Shown: positions 1 to 11,667, counted from the first letter of the stretch. The stretch: DNA of 64,000 bases from Candidatus Krumholzibacteriota bacterium (GCA_030609325.1 JAUWCL010000007.1:20629-84628), one strand, 5' to 3'. The notes: generated by a model not told the origin, from the sequence alone. A program made the numbers and translations.

Positions 1-909
1 TACGGCGAGAATCCGCACCAGAAGGCGGCCCTATACATCGATCAATCACCAGCCGGGTCCTTTCACGAGTTTGTTCAGCACCAGGGGAAAGAGCTGTCGT
101 TCAACAATATCCAGGACATGTGGGCGGCCTTCCTGCTCGCACGGGACCTCGGTGAGAAAGCCTGCGCGATCCTCAAGCACATGAATCCATGCGGCGCGGC
201 AGTCTGCGATACAGTCGGGGAGAGTTTCATACGGGCGAGAAAGACAGATCCAGTGTCGGCGTTCGGCAGCGTCATCTCCGTCAACGGGATTGTCGACGAG
301 GACCTCGCAGTTGCCTCCAAGGAGGGATTCGTCGAGGTCATACTCGCCAGGGGATTCACAGAAGGGGCTCTCGAGGCGCTCAAGAAGAAAAAGAACCTCA
401 GGCTGATCACCATCCCCGAAGAGGAGTGGGACAGGGATATCTCCGGTCTTGTCTCCAGGGAGGCCGGGCCGATGCTTCTCGTCCAGGAGAGGGACACCGG
501 ATTCACCGAGATAGAAAAACTCGAGATCGTCACTTCGAGAAAGCCCTCTCCCGATGAGGAAAAGGCGATGCGCCTCTCGTGGAAGATAGTAAAGCACATG
601 AAGTCGAACGGGATCGTCATCTGCGATTCCCTAGGTACGGTCGGCGTGGGCGCAGGTCAGATGAGCAGGGTCGATTCCTGCAGGATCGCCGTCGACAAGG
701 CGCAGATGGAAGGGATGAAGATAGAAGGCGCATCGGCCGGTTCCGACGCGTTCTTCCCCTTCCCGGACGGCGTCGAGACTCTGGTCGAGGCAGGGGTGAG
801 ATGCATCATCCAGCCCGGAGGATCGATAAGGGACGACGAAATCATCGCAGCTGCCGAGAGCCTCGGAATAACGATGGCGATAACCGGCAGAAGGCATTTC
901 AGGCACTAG
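1..909 (+). CDS. purH: Bifunctional AICAR formyltransferase/IMP cyclohydrolase, C-terminal part (5' end outside window)
   Basis: Frame open from base 1 (YGENPHQKAA...); NPCGAAV, DPVSAFGS, SDAFFPFPDGVE, QPGGSIRDDE motifs; ends ...GRRHFRH stop. Confidence 0.97.
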   Translation, partial: YGENPHQKAALYIDQSPAGSFHEFVQHQGKELSFNNIQDMWAAFLLARDLGEKACAILKHMNPCGAAVCDTVGESFIRARKTDPVSAFGSVISVNGIVDEDLAVASKEGFVEVILARGFTEGALEALKKKKNLRLITIPEEEWDRDISGLVSREAGPMLLVQERDTGFTEIEKLEIVTSRKPSPDEEKAMRLSWKIVKHMKSNGIVICDSLGTVGVGAGQMSRVDSCRIAVDKAQMEGMKIEGASAGSDAFFPFPDGVETLVEAGVRCIIQPGGSIRDDEIIAAAESLGITMAITGRRHFRH

Positions 910-924
910 GAGGAGTATCAGCTT

Positions 925-2475
925 ATGATGAGGGAGTGGGAAGGCGAATCCATTGTCATCCTCGATTTTGGATCCCAGTACACCCAGTTGATCGCCCGCA
1001 GGATAAGGGCAGAGCACGTATTCTCCGTCATCCTGCCGCATTCAGCCCGGATCGAAGATATTATGGACGAAAAACCGAAAGGACTCGTCCTGTCCGGAGG
1101 CCCGGCCGACCTGACTGAGGAAAACGCGCTTCGCCTGGAAGCGGATATATTGTCCCTCGGAATCCCTGTACTTGGTATATGTTACGGCATGCAGCTCATA
1201 TCCCAGATGAAGGGTGCCGAGCTCGAGAGGGCCGACCACAGGGAGTATGGACACACCAAGATCGAGGCTGATACAGATACCTCCCTCTTCAGGGGAACTC
1301 CCGTGGAGCAGAAGGTCTGGATGAGCCACGGCGTTCGCCTCAAGTCGATGCCGGCCGGTTTCAAAGCGGTCGCCTCGTCTGTCGGCTGCCCCATAGCCGC
1401 CATGAGCAATGACGAGGAACGGATATACGGCCTGCAGTTCCATCCCGAGGTCTTCCACACTGAGAATGGAGTCGAAATACTGCAGAATTTCCTTTTCGAG
1501 ATCTGCCTCTGCGACAGGGTGTGGAGCTCGAAATCCTTCGTCGAGCTGGAAGTGTCGCGGATCAGGGAGAGGGTAGGTAACGCAAGGGTGCTCTGCGCCG
1601 TCAGCGGCGGGGTGGACAGCTCGGTTATGGCCGCGCTGGTCGACCGCGCGATAGGAAAGCAACTCGTCCCGGTATTCGTCGATAACGGACTCCTGAGAGA
1701 AAACGAGGCGGAAGAGGTTCGGGAGATACTTGCCGGCTGCCTAACTACCGACCTCGTATTCGTGGACGCGGCGAACGAATTTCTCTCGAGGCTCGATGGC
1801 GTCACCGACCCGGAGGAGAAGAGGAAGATAATCGGCGCTGCCTTCATCGACGTCTTCGAGAGGGAAAGCGAGCAGCACGGGCCCTTCGCTTTCCTCGCCC
1901 AGGGGACGCTCTATCCCGACGTGATCGAGAGCCGGTCGACGTTCGGCCCTTCCGATACTATCAAGTCACACCACAATGTAGGAGGCCTTCCCGACGAGAT
2001 GAGCTTCGAGCTCATCGAGCCGCTCTCGCTTCTCTTCAAGGACGAGGTCAGGGAGGTAGGGAAGTTCCTCGATCTACCTGCCGTCCAGATAGAGCGCCAC
2101 CCGTTCCCCGGGCCGGGCCTGGGTGTCAGGGTCCCCGGAGCGATCGTCAGGGAGGACCTCGATCTCCTGCGCAGGGTCGACAGGATCTTCATAGACGGCC
2201 TAAGACGCGAGGGTCTTTACGACGATGTCTGGCAGGCGTTCGCGGTATTGCTTCCCGTTAGAAGCGTAGGCGTGATGGGGGACGAGCGTACCTACCAGAA
2301 GGCCGCGGCCCTCAGGGCGGTGACGAGCACCGACGGGATGACGGCCGACTGGGCAAGGCTGCCGTACGACTTCCTGCAGGATATCGCGAACGAGATAATC
2401 AACAGGGTCGACGGAGTCAACAGGGTCGTATACGACATCAGCTCCAAGCCGCCCAGCACTATCGAATGGGAATGA
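925..2475 (+). CDS. guaA: GMP synthase (glutamine-hydrolysing)
   Basis: GATase triad region (GICYGMQ, QFHPEV), ATP-PPase SGGVDSSV, C-terminal ISSKPPSTIEWE; alternative ATG at 931. Confidence 0.98.
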   Translation: MMREWEGESIVILDFGSQYTQLIARRIRAEHVFSVILPHSARIEDIMDEKPKGLVLSGGPADLTEENALRLEADILSLGIPVLGICYGMQLISQMKGAELERADHREYGHTKIEADTDTSLFRGTPVEQKVWMSHGVRLKSMPAGFKAVASSVGCPIAAMSNDEERIYGLQFHPEVFHTENGVEILQNFLFEICLCDRVWSSKSFVELEVSRIRERVGNARVLCAVSGGVDSSVMAALVDRAIGKQLVPVFVDNGLLRENEAEEVREILAGCLTTDLVFVDAANEFLSRLDGVTDPEEKRKIIGAAFIDVFERESEQHGPFAFLAQGTLYPDVIESRSTFGPSDTIKSHHNVGGLPDEMSFELIEPLSLLFKDEVREVGKFLDLPAVQIERHPFPGPGLGVRVPGAIVREDLDLLRRVDRIFIDGLRREGLYDDVWQAFAVLLPVRSVGVMGDERTYQKAAALRAVTSTDGMTADWARLPYDFLQDIANEIINRVDGVNRVVYDISSKPPSTIEWE

Positions 2476-2523
2476 TCCGGAGACGATGACTCCGGCACCA
2501 CTCTTGCCAGTATCCCGATTACT

Positions 2524-4551
2524 ATGATCACTGGGAAAAGAATTCTTCTGATCTCGATAACCGTTTTTCTGTTCGTGCCGGTCAGTGGCGCCAGGGGAGA
2601 TTCTCTTGCGGACGCTATGAGGGCGTTTGAATCCGGCAGCTTCGCCACGGTGCTGGAACTCTCGACCGTCCGACAATCAAATCCATGGCTGGAGGTATAC
2701 AGGCTTTGCGTGAGGGCGGAAGCGTTCCTCGCGGCCGGAGACAGCGCCGCCTCCGCCGGACGGGCGGTATCGGCGTCACGCCTGGTATACTCCGGTGAAG
2801 CGGGAGGTCATCCCGCGGGCGGGCGGCTGATCGATATCGTCATCCTTTGCGGAGGATCGGAGATCGTCCTGCCCTTCTTCACCGATGAGCTCCCGGCGTC
2901 TCTCGCCCCCCGTTCACTGCTGCTAATGGGTCAGCACTATTTCGAACTCGGAGACAGCTCTGCAGCGGCATCGTGCCTCACGCTCGCAGCACGAGGCAGG
3001 CCGGGTGAGGAAGAGATGGGGTTGCTGAACGAGCTGGCTGACAACGGGACTTTATATGCACGGGGAATCTCCCGCGAGATCGTAGCAGATTTTGCCTCGG
3101 CGGCGATATCGGCGGGAGACGACGCTACGGCGAAGCGTCTAATCGGACTGGTTCGATTAACGGGAGAATACTCCTGGCTGGCGGATATACTCGAAGCCGA
3201 TCTGCTTGCCGCTTCCGGAAAGAGATCGAAAGCGCTGGCGCGCTACAGGTCGGTCTTCCGATCCGGGACCTGCCCGGTTGAGGGAAAGAAGGAAGCGCTT
3301 CAGCGGCTTGCCGCCCTTCAGTACAGGATGAAGAGGTTCAGGGACTCTTCTGTCAGTTACAGGACTTACGGCATCTACTATCCGGACGACCCGCTCGCCG
3401 AGATGTCGACGGACAGGGCGGCAAGGATCGATGTGGCGTCCGGCAGGTGGGACGCCGCCGTAGATACATGGAAGAGGATTGCGGATGCGGGGCCGGAGAC
3501 CCTGATCGGCAGAGAGGCGATACTCGGAATGGCGGTGTCTCTCGAGAGGATGGGAAGAAAAAGCGAGGCATGCGCGGTTCTGATCGACAACCTGCAGGGA
3601 GTCAGGGGCGGGTTCCGTGCGGCGTACCTGTACTGGATCGTCAGGACCTGCGGCGATGAGCAGCTGCGTTCGGATCATGCAATGATACTGAGCGGGGAGT
3701 CCGCGCACTCGTTTTACTCAAGGGTGATCGAGGATGGACCGGGGTTTCTGACTGTAGCCATGGATCGGACGGACATTCCAGTGATCAGTCTGCTGGAGAT
3801 CACTACACGGAAGGCGCCGTTTCCCGGAACCGGCACTGCCGTCGATCATCCTTCTCTCGGGGCCTTCAGGTATTTTGCTGGTGAGGGAATGAAGTTGGAG
3901 GCCTCCGACTGCGCCCGTGGTTATATAGCGGCGCAAGAAGGGCATGACGGGGCGAGCGGCATCGGGATCATTTACCGGGAGGCGAGAGAAGCAGGGATAG
4001 AGAGCCTCTGCCTGGAGCTGGTGGTTGCTAATCCCGATCTGTTTGCCGGAAGGGATGATTACATCGAATTCCTCTACCCTTTCGTGTATGGCTGCGAGAT
4101 CGACGGCGGCTCTGATAAGCGATACCTCCCGCCAGAGATGGTGCTTGCGGTCATCAGGGAGGAAAGCAGGTTCGACGAGAACGTCATGTCTCCGGCTGGC
4201 GCCTACGGCCTGATGCAGATCATGCCTTCGACCGGAGAGTGGATAGGGGGGAAGATCGGCAGAAAGGGTGTCACGGTGTCTGATCTGAGAGATCCCGGTT
4301 TCAACGTCGCCGCTGGATGCTGGTATCTTCGATTTCTTCTCGATCGTGCCGAAGATTCCATAGTTGCAGCGCTGGCCGCCTACAACGCCGGTCACGGGAG
4401 GATGAGATCCTGGAAGAAGAAGTTCAGGCCGCACAGGGATCCGCTCGCCGCGATCGAGCTCATCGGTCCTTCAGAGACGAGACGGTACGTCCGCCGAGTA
4501 CTCGATTCGATGGCGGTATACGAGGTACAGGCCTCCCGTTACGGTAAGTGA
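2524..4551 (+). CDS. Soluble lytic murein transglycosylase-like protein with helical/TPR N-terminal region
   Basis: Signal peptide; SLT motifs EESRFDENVMSPAGAYGLMQIMPSTG and AALAAYNAGHGRM near C terminus. Confidence 0.9.
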   Translation: MITGKRILLISITVFLFVPVSGARGDSLADAMRAFESGSFATVLELSTVRQSNPWLEVYRLCVRAEAFLAAGDSAASAGRAVSASRLVYSGEAGGHPAGGRLIDIVILCGGSEIVLPFFTDELPASLAPRSLLLMGQHYFELGDSSAAASCLTLAARGRPGEEEMGLLNELADNGTLYARGISREIVADFASAAISAGDDATAKRLIGLVRLTGEYSWLADILEADLLAASGKRSKALARYRSVFRSGTCPVEGKKEALQRLAALQYRMKRFRDSSVSYRTYGIYYPDDPLAEMSTDRAARIDVASGRWDAAVDTWKRIADAGPETLIGREAILGMAVSLERMGRKSEACAVLIDNLQGVRGGFRAAYLYWIVRTCGDEQLRSDHAMILSGESAHSFYSRVIEDGPGFLTVAMDRTDIPVISLLEITTRKAPFPGTGTAVDHPSLGAFRYFAGEGMKLEASDCARGYIAAQEGHDGASGIGIIYREAREAGIESLCLELVVANPDLFAGRDDYIEFLYPFVYGCEIDGGSDKRYLPPEMVLAVIREESRFDENVMSPAGAYGLMQIMPSTGEWIGGKIGRKGVTVSDLRDPGFNVAAGCWYLRFLLDRAEDSIVAALAAYNAGHGRMRSWKKKFRPHRDPLAAIELIGPSETRRYVRRVLDSMAVYEVQASRYGK

Positions 4552-4830
4552 AACTCCGGTGCAACATCCGCAGAATGCAAGCGTCACCTCTGGTATACGT
4601 CAGGATTTTCATCAATACGGCATTTATTCTGTCAGGAGTTCCATCGGGTACGCTCCCATTCCCTGTACCTTGCATCATCAGTTCATACAATCTATTGTTA
4701 TAATAGCAGTTGAGTCTTGAAAGCCGAACTGCTTCATATTGTCCCGTTTGGCCTGTGACTTGCTAATCATTACGCGAGGGGTGTCCTGAAGACACAATGT
4801 CCGAGAGCGAGGCAAGGAAGGTCGGATAAT

Positions 4831-5772
4831 ATGTTCATTGAAAGGTACATCAGATTTTTCCCGAAAAACAATCTCAAGAAAGCCATAGGGTTTCTCAACA
4901 AGGGCGATTACAGGAAGGCCTGCAGGGAATTCGAAGCCTACATCGACCATGCCGGTGAACTGGACGCAGGCAAGGATCAGGAACTGATCCGGATGTACAT
5001 GATCGAATCGTACATCGAGTATTCGAAGAAACTCGAAGACGACGGCGACACATCGGCCGCCGTGAAACAGCTCGAGAAGGCGATCGAAATCCAGCCGAAA
5101 TACGCCGACGTTCATTACGGACTCGGAAATCTCTACGAAAAGGCGGGCAACAGGGTCGATTCGAGGGAAAGCCTCAAGAGGGCCCTGATGATCAACCCGA
5201 ATTATTTCAAGGCGCGCGTTATGCTGTCCAGGAGTTACTGGCTCGACGGCAAGTATGACCGCTCCGAGGAGGAACTCGTCGCCAGCCTTTCGGCATCTCC
5301 CTCGTTCTTCATCGAGCAGGTCCAGGAGCTCGCTGGAATGGTTAAAATCGATCCAGGCAACGAGGATATCAGGGATCTCTTCAGGAAGCTTCTCGTGGAG
5401 AGGCCTTCCTCCTCGCAGGTCAGCAAGCAGCTCGCACTCGAATCGATACAGAACGGCGATTACGACTTCGCCCTTGCCGAGCTCAGGAAGGCCCTTTCTT
5501 TTCACCCTGACTATCCCGACCTGCACAACATGCTCGGTATCGCCTATGCCAATACCGGGATGACCGACGATGCGATAATGGAATTCGAGACGGCTCTCAA
5601 GGTAAACCCGGATTACCTCAAGGCGAGACTTAATCTCGCTCTTTCGCTCTACGAGAAGGGTGCATGGGAGGAATCTAGGAAGAACCTCGACATGGTAATC
5701 AGGATCGATCCGGAGAATGTGCTGGCGAAAAATCTCATGAACGAACTTTCACCGGTAGGGAGCAAGAGGTAA
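4831..5772 (+). CDS. Tetratricopeptide repeat protein
   Basis: Repeated TPR signatures (YADVHYGLGNLYEKAGN; YPDLHNMLGIAYANTG; YLKARLNLALSLYEKG). Confidence 0.85.
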   Translation: MFIERYIRFFPKNNLKKAIGFLNKGDYRKACREFEAYIDHAGELDAGKDQELIRMYMIESYIEYSKKLEDDGDTSAAVKQLEKAIEIQPKYADVHYGLGNLYEKAGNRVDSRESLKRALMINPNYFKARVMLSRSYWLDGKYDRSEEELVASLSASPSFFIEQVQELAGMVKIDPGNEDIRDLFRKLLVERPSSSQVSKQLALESIQNGDYDFALAELRKALSFHPDYPDLHNMLGIAYANTGMTDDAIMEFETALKVNPDYLKARLNLALSLYEKGAWEESRKNLDMVIRIDPENVLAKNLMNELSPVGSKR

Positions 5773-6474
5773 GTGGCCGTGAACAAGACAAAGCCTGACT
5801 ATTATTCCATACTGGAAGTATGGCCCAAGTCCTCCGAAGAAGAGATAAAGAAGAACTATTTCCGCCTCGCCAAGCTGTACCATCCCGATGTGGCCGGCGA
5901 CAAGCCCGAGAACAGGGAGAGGTTCAAGCTTATCAATGAGGCTTTCGGTGTCCTGAGCGATTCGCAGAAGCGCAGGCAATACGACGAGTTGATGAACGTG
6001 AAAGGAGGCGCAACAAAGAACGGCAAGGAGATGCGCGAGCAGGACGGCAGGAGTGCCTCGATGGCGTTCAAGCAGGCCCGCGACGCGATGAGGGCCGGAA
6101 GGTACGATAAGGCGATTATGCTGCTCAGAACGGCAATCAGGTTCGACGATTCAGATCCAGCGTATCACAGCTGGTACGGCTTCTGCCTGGCGATGACGAA
6201 CTCCGATCTCCACGAGGCGAGGGACGTATGCAGGAAAGCAATCGAGAACGAGTTCTACAGCGCCGATTATCACGCGAACCTCGGGTTTGTCTACTTCAAG
6301 GCCGGTCTGAAGAACCTGGCCGTGAAGCATTTCACCGAAGCGCTGAAATGGGATCCAGACCATTCTCTGGCGATGAAGATCCTGGCCCAGCTCGACGGTG
6401 CGAACTCGATGTACGGGGAGACCGGGCCGATAGACAAACTGGTAGCGGGATTCAAGAAAATATTCGTCGGCTGA
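5773..6474 (+). CDS. J-domain (DnaJ-like) protein with C-terminal TPRs
   Basis: GTG start; YYSILEVWPKSSEEEIKKNYFRLAKLYHPD...INEAFGVLSD..RRQYDEL with HPD motif; C-terminal TPR. Confidence 0.85.
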   Translation: MAVNKTKPDYYSILEVWPKSSEEEIKKNYFRLAKLYHPDVAGDKPENRERFKLINEAFGVLSDSQKRRQYDELMNVKGGATKNGKEMREQDGRSASMAFKQARDAMRAGRYDKAIMLLRTAIRFDDSDPAYHSWYGFCLAMTNSDLHEARDVCRKAIENEFYSADYHANLGFVYFKAGLKNLAVKHFTEALKWDPDHSLAMKILAQLDGANSMYGETGPIDKLVAGFKKIFVG

Positions 6475-6552
6475 CAAAAAGCGGTTTTTCTATCCGATTA
6501 ATTGTTGATTTTTCAGGCGCCTGTGGCTAACCTCTCTCCCGAGGTGATTGCC

Positions 6553-8484
6553 ATGAGAAGGACCTGCTTTGTTTGTTACGGCGCCGGCGGCAAGAAAAAC
6601 TCTCTCACCTATCACGAAATCTCACGGAAAACAGAGGGAGATGAATTTTTCGTCTTCCTTTCCTGGGCAAGGCCCGAGGACGAGGTTCCGCTGAGAGATC
6701 TTTACCGGCGGGTCGTGTCTTCCTCCAGACTGGGTCACCCGGCACGGTTCTTCAGAGAACTGGCCGAGTCCGTTGGGACGGGGGCGAAAGACAGCCGGGA
6801 CGATTCATGGCTGGAAAAATCCTGCATTCTCATGGTGTATAGAAAGGGCGAAGAGGCCTTTCTCTTCAGGAACAAGAGGGTAGAGCCCGTGCATTTCGAT
6901 TCTGCCACTGGCCGGGAGGGAACGATCCAGTCCCTTGAGGACAGGGTAGAGATCGTCCTTCAGAGGGACGGGAGCCAGGCTGATCTGTTCGATAAGAAGT
7001 ACGGGGATCTTTTCACTCTCGATCAATTCAGGATGTCGGCAGTTGGACATACGCTCCTCTTCGCACCGACGAGGGATTTCGTACGGAGAAACAGGGAGGC
7101 GCTTCTCGACAGCGTCCTCTTTCCGTCCTTCGACGTGCCGTCGAGCGGGGAGCTGGAGGTGGATACGGACAGGTCGATGGGGGCGATGCACTGGGGAAGA
7201 GGAAAGAACATCAGCGACTTTCCGGAACGCAAGAAACGGGGTGTGGAGATCATGAAGTCTTCTGTACCGATGGCAGCGGGGGCAGTGACGCTCGTCCTTG
7301 CCATTCTGTTCATTTTCAAGCCTTTCGGAGACGAAGGGGACCAGGCCGGCAGCGGTGAGGACGTCTTCCTGGTTCCGGCGGGAAATACCGAGACCGGTGA
7401 TATCGGGACCGGCGCCGGAGACGGTGTCGTGGAGGAGTTGACCGCCGATTCCGATGCGGGTGAGCCCGCTTCGACCGCGGCAGGGGCGAATATGCCGTCG
7501 GCGGTCAAGGTGGTCATAACAGAGGGATGGAAGAAAAAATTCGACGCAGCTGTGACCTCGTCGCCGGTGATCTGCGGCGACAACGTGACGTTCGGGTGCA
7601 GAGACGGGAATCTCTACTGCTTCTCGCTCGACGGTAACATCAACTGGAAATACGAAGCGGCAACAGGCGTCGGCGCAACTCCGGCATGCTCGGGAAAGCG
7701 GGTAGTGGGAGCCGATTACGAGGGGAACGTATTCTGCCTGGAGACCGCGGACGGGAAGAGGATCTGGAACTACCGCAGCGGCGCCAGGATCGTCAGCAGT
7801 CCCGTGATAAGGAATAAGATTGTCATAGTCAGCACGATGGACGGGCGTATCATCTCGCTCGACCTCGAGTCAGGAAAAAGGAACTGGAGCCAGAAGATCG
7901 GGGACCAGGTATGGGCCACCTCGTCTGTAGGCAAGGACTACATAGTGGCGGCCACTACCGACGGCTCCCTTGTACGGATGACCATCGACGGAAGGATCGT
8001 CTGGAGGGTGGCGCCCGGAGGATCGATCCATTCTTCCCCTCTCTGTCTCGAAAAGGAAGATCTCGTTGTCGTCGGCACCGGCGACAGGTATCTGATCGGA
8101 TATTCCCTCTCCAGGGGGATGCTGATGTGGAGATACGGGGCCGGCAGCGAGGTCAGAAGCGCTCCGGTGACCTCCGGCGGAAGGATCGTCGCGGGGACCG
8201 AGGACGGGATCCTCATAGCCATGGACAATAACGGTCAGCTGCTCTGGAAGAAGGACCTTGGGGGAGCGATCAGGTCGAAACCCTTGATTCTGGGTGAAAT
8301 GATCGCTGTAACGTCTTACAGCTCAAAATTATCCATACTGTCGTTGTCCGACGGATCGGTCGCGGCGGAGTACAGGGCCGATGCTCCCATCTACTCCTCA
8401 CCCGCCTATCACGACGGCAGGGTGTTCTTCGGCTCGAACGGGGGATTTCTCCACGCTCCGGTGGTATCGACGACCGTAGAATGA
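6553..8484 (+). CDS. Membrane-anchored PQQ-like beta-propeller protein with unusual N-terminal cytoplasmic domain
   Basis: ATG at 6553 preceded by GAGGTG; one TM helix (VPMAAGAVTLVLAILFIF); repeated 'GxxWxxxxG..V.ssP' propeller blades. Confidence 0.75.
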   Translation: MRRTCFVCYGAGGKKNSLTYHEISRKTEGDEFFVFLSWARPEDEVPLRDLYRRVVSSSRLGHPARFFRELAESVGTGAKDSRDDSWLEKSCILMVYRKGEEAFLFRNKRVEPVHFDSATGREGTIQSLEDRVEIVLQRDGSQADLFDKKYGDLFTLDQFRMSAVGHTLLFAPTRDFVRRNREALLDSVLFPSFDVPSSGELEVDTDRSMGAMHWGRGKNISDFPERKKRGVEIMKSSVPMAAGAVTLVLAILFIFKPFGDEGDQAGSGEDVFLVPAGNTETGDIGTGAGDGVVEELTADSDAGEPASTAAGANMPSAVKVVITEGWKKKFDAAVTSSPVICGDNVTFGCRDGNLYCFSLDGNINWKYEAATGVGATPACSGKRVVGADYEGNVFCLETADGKRIWNYRSGARIVSSPVIRNKIVIVSTMDGRIISLDLESGKRNWSQKIGDQVWATSSVGKDYIVAATTDGSLVRMTIDGRIVWRVAPGGSIHSSPLCLEKEDLVVVGTGDRYLIGYSLSRGMLMWRYGAGSEVRSAPVTSGGRIVAGTEDGILIAMDNNGQLLWKKDLGGAIRSKPLILGEMIAVTSYSSKLSILSLSDGSVAAEYRADAPIYSSPAYHDGRVFFGSNGGFLHAPVVSTTVE

Positions 8485-8598
8485 TCCGAAGGGCCGGATC
8501 CCGGCATATCTACGCCTCCACCGCTCGATCAGGGGACGAACTTGATTGACAGGAGGTGTTGTATTATCTTGCTGTACGACTGACTGGAGGTTCTTTTT

Positions 8599-11500
8599 TT
8601 GTTCAAGGGACTGATACATAGATTCGTCGGCGACAGGAAGACGAGGCTGATGAAGCGCTATGCGCCAGGCATCGCCGAGGTCAAGGAATGGGCCGAAAGA
8701 TATTCCGGAATCTCCGACGATGATTTCCCCACCAGGACCTTGGAGTTCGTCGAGAGGCTGCGGAACGGCGAGACGGTCGACGGCATCATGCCGGAGGCCT
8801 TCGGGCTCGTCTACGAAGCCTGCAGAAGACACGTGGGCAAGACCTGGAACGTTGTCGGCCAAGAAATTACCTGGGAGATGGTGCCGTTCGACGTCCAGAT
8901 CGCGGGCGCAATAGCCCTGCACGAGGGATCGATAGCCGAGATGGCCACCGGAGAGGGCAAGACCCTTGTTGCGGTCATGCCGCTCTATCTCAACGCCCTC
9001 GAGAAGAGGGGCACCCACCTGATCACGGTGAATGACTACCTCGCCAGGCGAGACGCCGAGTGGATGGGTAAGATATACGAGTTTCTCGGGCTGACGGTCG
9101 GCTATCTACAGAACGAGATGGGACCCGAGGAACGCAAGGGAATCTACGGCTGCGATATCACTTACGGAACGAACAACGAGTTCGGATTCGACTATCTCAG
9201 GGACAACATGAAGCTCAGCGGCGAATACCAGGTCCAGAAGGTGCACCATTTTGCCATCGTAGACGAGGTAGACTCGGTGCTCGTCGACGAGGCGAGGACT
9301 CCGCTGATCATATCGGGCCCCGTCCCCGGCTCGTCGAGGGACGAGAACTTCTCCTTTCTGCGTACGAGGGTCGAGGACCTGGTACGCAAGCAGAAAAGGA
9401 TGATAAACGACCTGATGACCGAGGTCGAGAAGGCGGCAGGAGCGGACGGGGAAAACGGCAGCGATGACGACGACCTGGGCGTGAAGCTCCTGCTCGCCCG
9501 GCGCGGCGATCCAAAAAACAAGAGATTCATGAAGATCCGCAAGATGCCCGGGTTCGAGCGGATGATGCTCAGCGCCGAAGCGGGCTTCATGAGGGAGAAG
9601 AGGATGCACGAGCTCGACGAGGAGCTCTTCTTCGTCGTTGAAGAGAAATCCAATGTCGTAGACCTGACAGAGAAAGGCCACAACAATCTCTCCAGGGAGG
9701 ACAGGGAACTCTTCATCCTTCCCGACCTCAGCATCAAGGTTAAGGATATCGATTCGGACGACTTCCTCGATCCGGCGGAGAAGATCAGGAAGAAAGACGC
9801 CGCCTACAGGCGATACGCGGAGAAGAGCGAGGTCATCCACAACTTCTCCCAGCTGATGAAAGCCTATACGCTCTTCGAGAAGGACATCGATTACGTCGTC
9901 CAGGACGGAAAGGTCCTGATCGTCGACGAGTTCACCGGCAGGCTGATGGCCGGCAGGCGGTTCAGCGACGGGCTCCACCAGGCTCTCGAGGCCAAGGAGA
10001 AGGTTCGTATAGAGGGAGAGACGCAGACCTTCGCCACGATCACCCTCCAGAATTACTTCAGGATGTACGAGAAGCTCTCCGGCATGACCGGTACCGCCGA
10101 GACCGAGGAAGAGGAATTCCACAAGATCTACGATCTGGTGGTAAACGTCATCCCGACGAACAGGCCGGTCAGAAGAATTGATTACGACGACATAATATTC
10201 CGCACGAAACGGGAGAAATATGCCGCGATCATACAGGAGACCAGGAGGTTACACGAAGCCGGGCTGCCCGTGCTCGTCGGCACTGTCACCGTCGAGGTAT
10301 CCGAGACTATCAGCCGGATGCTGAAGCGCGAAGGCATTCCTCACAACGTTCTCAACGCCAAGCAGCACCAGAAAGAGGCGGAGATCGTCGCCTGTGCCGG
10401 AAAGAAGGGTGCCGTCACGATCGCCACCAACATGGCCGGAAGGGGAACCGACATCAAGCTGGAGAAGGGGATAGTCCAGTGCAAGAGGTGCTGCATCCTG
10501 TGCGAGACCCCCGACGGATGCGCCGAATGCCCTAACGACGAAAAGAAGACCGACTGTCTCGATGACGTGCCCTGCGGCCTGCAGATAATCGGTACAGAAA
10601 GGCACGAGAGCCGCAGGATCGACAGGCAGCTCCGGGGAAGGACGGGCAGGCAGGGCGATCCGGGAGCGTCGAGGTTCTTCATCTCGCTCGAGGACGACCT
10701 CATGCGGCTTTTCGGGTCCGAGAGGATCTCCAGCGTGATGGACAGGCTGGGAGCCGAGGAGGGCGAGGTCATCACTCATCCCTTCATCACCAAGGCGATC
10801 GAAAAATCGCAGAAGAAGGTCGAGCTTTACAACTTCGGGATCAGGAAGCGCCTTCTCGAGTATGACGACGTGATGAACAAGCAGCGCGAGGTCATCTACG
10901 GCCGGAGGAACAGCATCCTCGATACCGACGATCTCGACGGGATGGTTCACGGGCTCATCGACAACGTGATAGACCAGGTGATCGACGGATACATGCCCCC
11001 CGATACGCTCCACGAAGAATGGGACATCGAGGGTGCCGCCGGCGAGTTCGAGACGATATTCCTCTTCAGATTCGACACTTCGGGTCTGTCCGAGATGGAC
11101 CGGAAGGAAGAGCAGGCGATTATCAGTTTCTTTCGCTCTGAGGCGAGGAAGGCCTTCGAGCTGAGAAAATCGATGATTCCGGAAGAAATTATGCTGCAAC
11201 TCGAGAAGATGATCATGCTGCAGAGCATCGACGAGAAATGGATGGATCACCTCAGGGAGCTTGACAGCCTGCGGGAAGGGATCCATTTCAGGTCGTACGC
11301 GCAGAAGGACCCGCTCGTCGAGTACAAGCAGGAGGCATTCCAGATGTTCTCCGAGATGGTGGACGACATCGACAGAACGGTCCTGTGGGGACTGTTCCAC
11401 GCGAGGGTAGATTCCCCGGAGAAAGCCGAGCGGAAACAGTTCCATCGGGAGGTCGCAATGCACAGGACGGTGGACGCCTATGCTGCTGCTCCCGCGCCGC

Positions 11501-11667
11501 AGGAGGCGCCGGCACAGACTGCCGTTCCCGGAGGAGCCATCGGTCCCGCAAGTTCTCGGAAGAACGTTCAGCCCCGGCAGCGTGAAGAGCCGAAGGTAGG
11601 AAGAAATGCCCCGTGCCCCTGCGGCAGCGGCAAGAAATATAAAAAGTGTTGCGGTCGGGGTGACTGA
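8599..11667 (+). CDS. secA: Preprotein translocase ATPase SecA
   Basis: [73 protein letters not shown]-terminal SEC-C zinc motif [18 protein letters not shown] start. Confidence 0.98.
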   Translation: MFKGLIHRFVGDRKTRLMKRYAPGIAEVKEWAERYSGISDDDFPTRTLEFVERLRNGETVDGIMPEAFGLVYEACRRHVGKTWNVVGQEITWEMVPFDVQIAGAIALHEGSIAEMATGEGKTLVAVMPLYLNALEKRGTHLITVNDYLARRDAEWMGKIYEFLGLTVGYLQNEMGPEERKGIYGCDITYGTNNEFGFDYLRDNMKLSGEYQVQKVHHFAIVDEVDSVLVDEARTPLIISGPVPGSSRDENFSFLRTRVEDLVRKQKRMINDLMTEVEKAAGADGENGSDDDDLGVKLLLARRGDPKNKRFMKIRKMPGFERMMLSAEAGFMREKRMHELDEELFFVVEEKSNVVDLTEKGHNNLSREDRELFILPDLSIKVKDIDSDDFLDPAEKIRKKDAAYRRYAEKSEVIHNFSQLMKAYTLFEKDIDYVVQDGKVLIVDEFTGRLMAGRRFSDGLHQALEAKEKVRIEGETQTFATITLQNYFRMYEKLSGMTGTAETEEEEFHKIYDLVVNVIPTNRPVRRIDYDDIIFRTKREKYAAIIQETRRLHEAGLPVLVGTVTVEVSETISRMLKREGIPHNVLNAKQHQKEAEIVACAGKKGAVTIATNMAGRGTDIKLEKGIVQCKRCCILCETPDGCAECPNDEKKTDCLDDVPCGLQIIGTERHESRRIDRQLRGRTGRQGDPGASRFFISLEDDLMRLFGSERISSVMDRLGAEEGEVITHPFITKAIEKSQKKVELYNFGIRKRLLEYDDVMNKQREVIYGRRNSILDTDDLDGMVHGLIDNVIDQVIDGYMPPDTLHEEWDIEGAAGEFETIFLFRFDTSGLSEMDRKEEQAIISFFRSEARKAFELRKSMIPEEIMLQLEKMIMLQSIDEKWMDHLRELDSLREGIHFRSYAQKDPLVEYKQEAFQMFSEMVDDIDRTVLWGLFHARVDSPEKAERKQFHREVAMHRTVDAYAAAPAPQEAPAQTAVPGGAIGPASSRKNVQPRQREEPKVGRNAPCPCGSGKKYKKCCGRGD

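Noticed and set aside
10249-11463. 404-aa minus-strand ORF
   Set aside because: Antisense shadow of secA.
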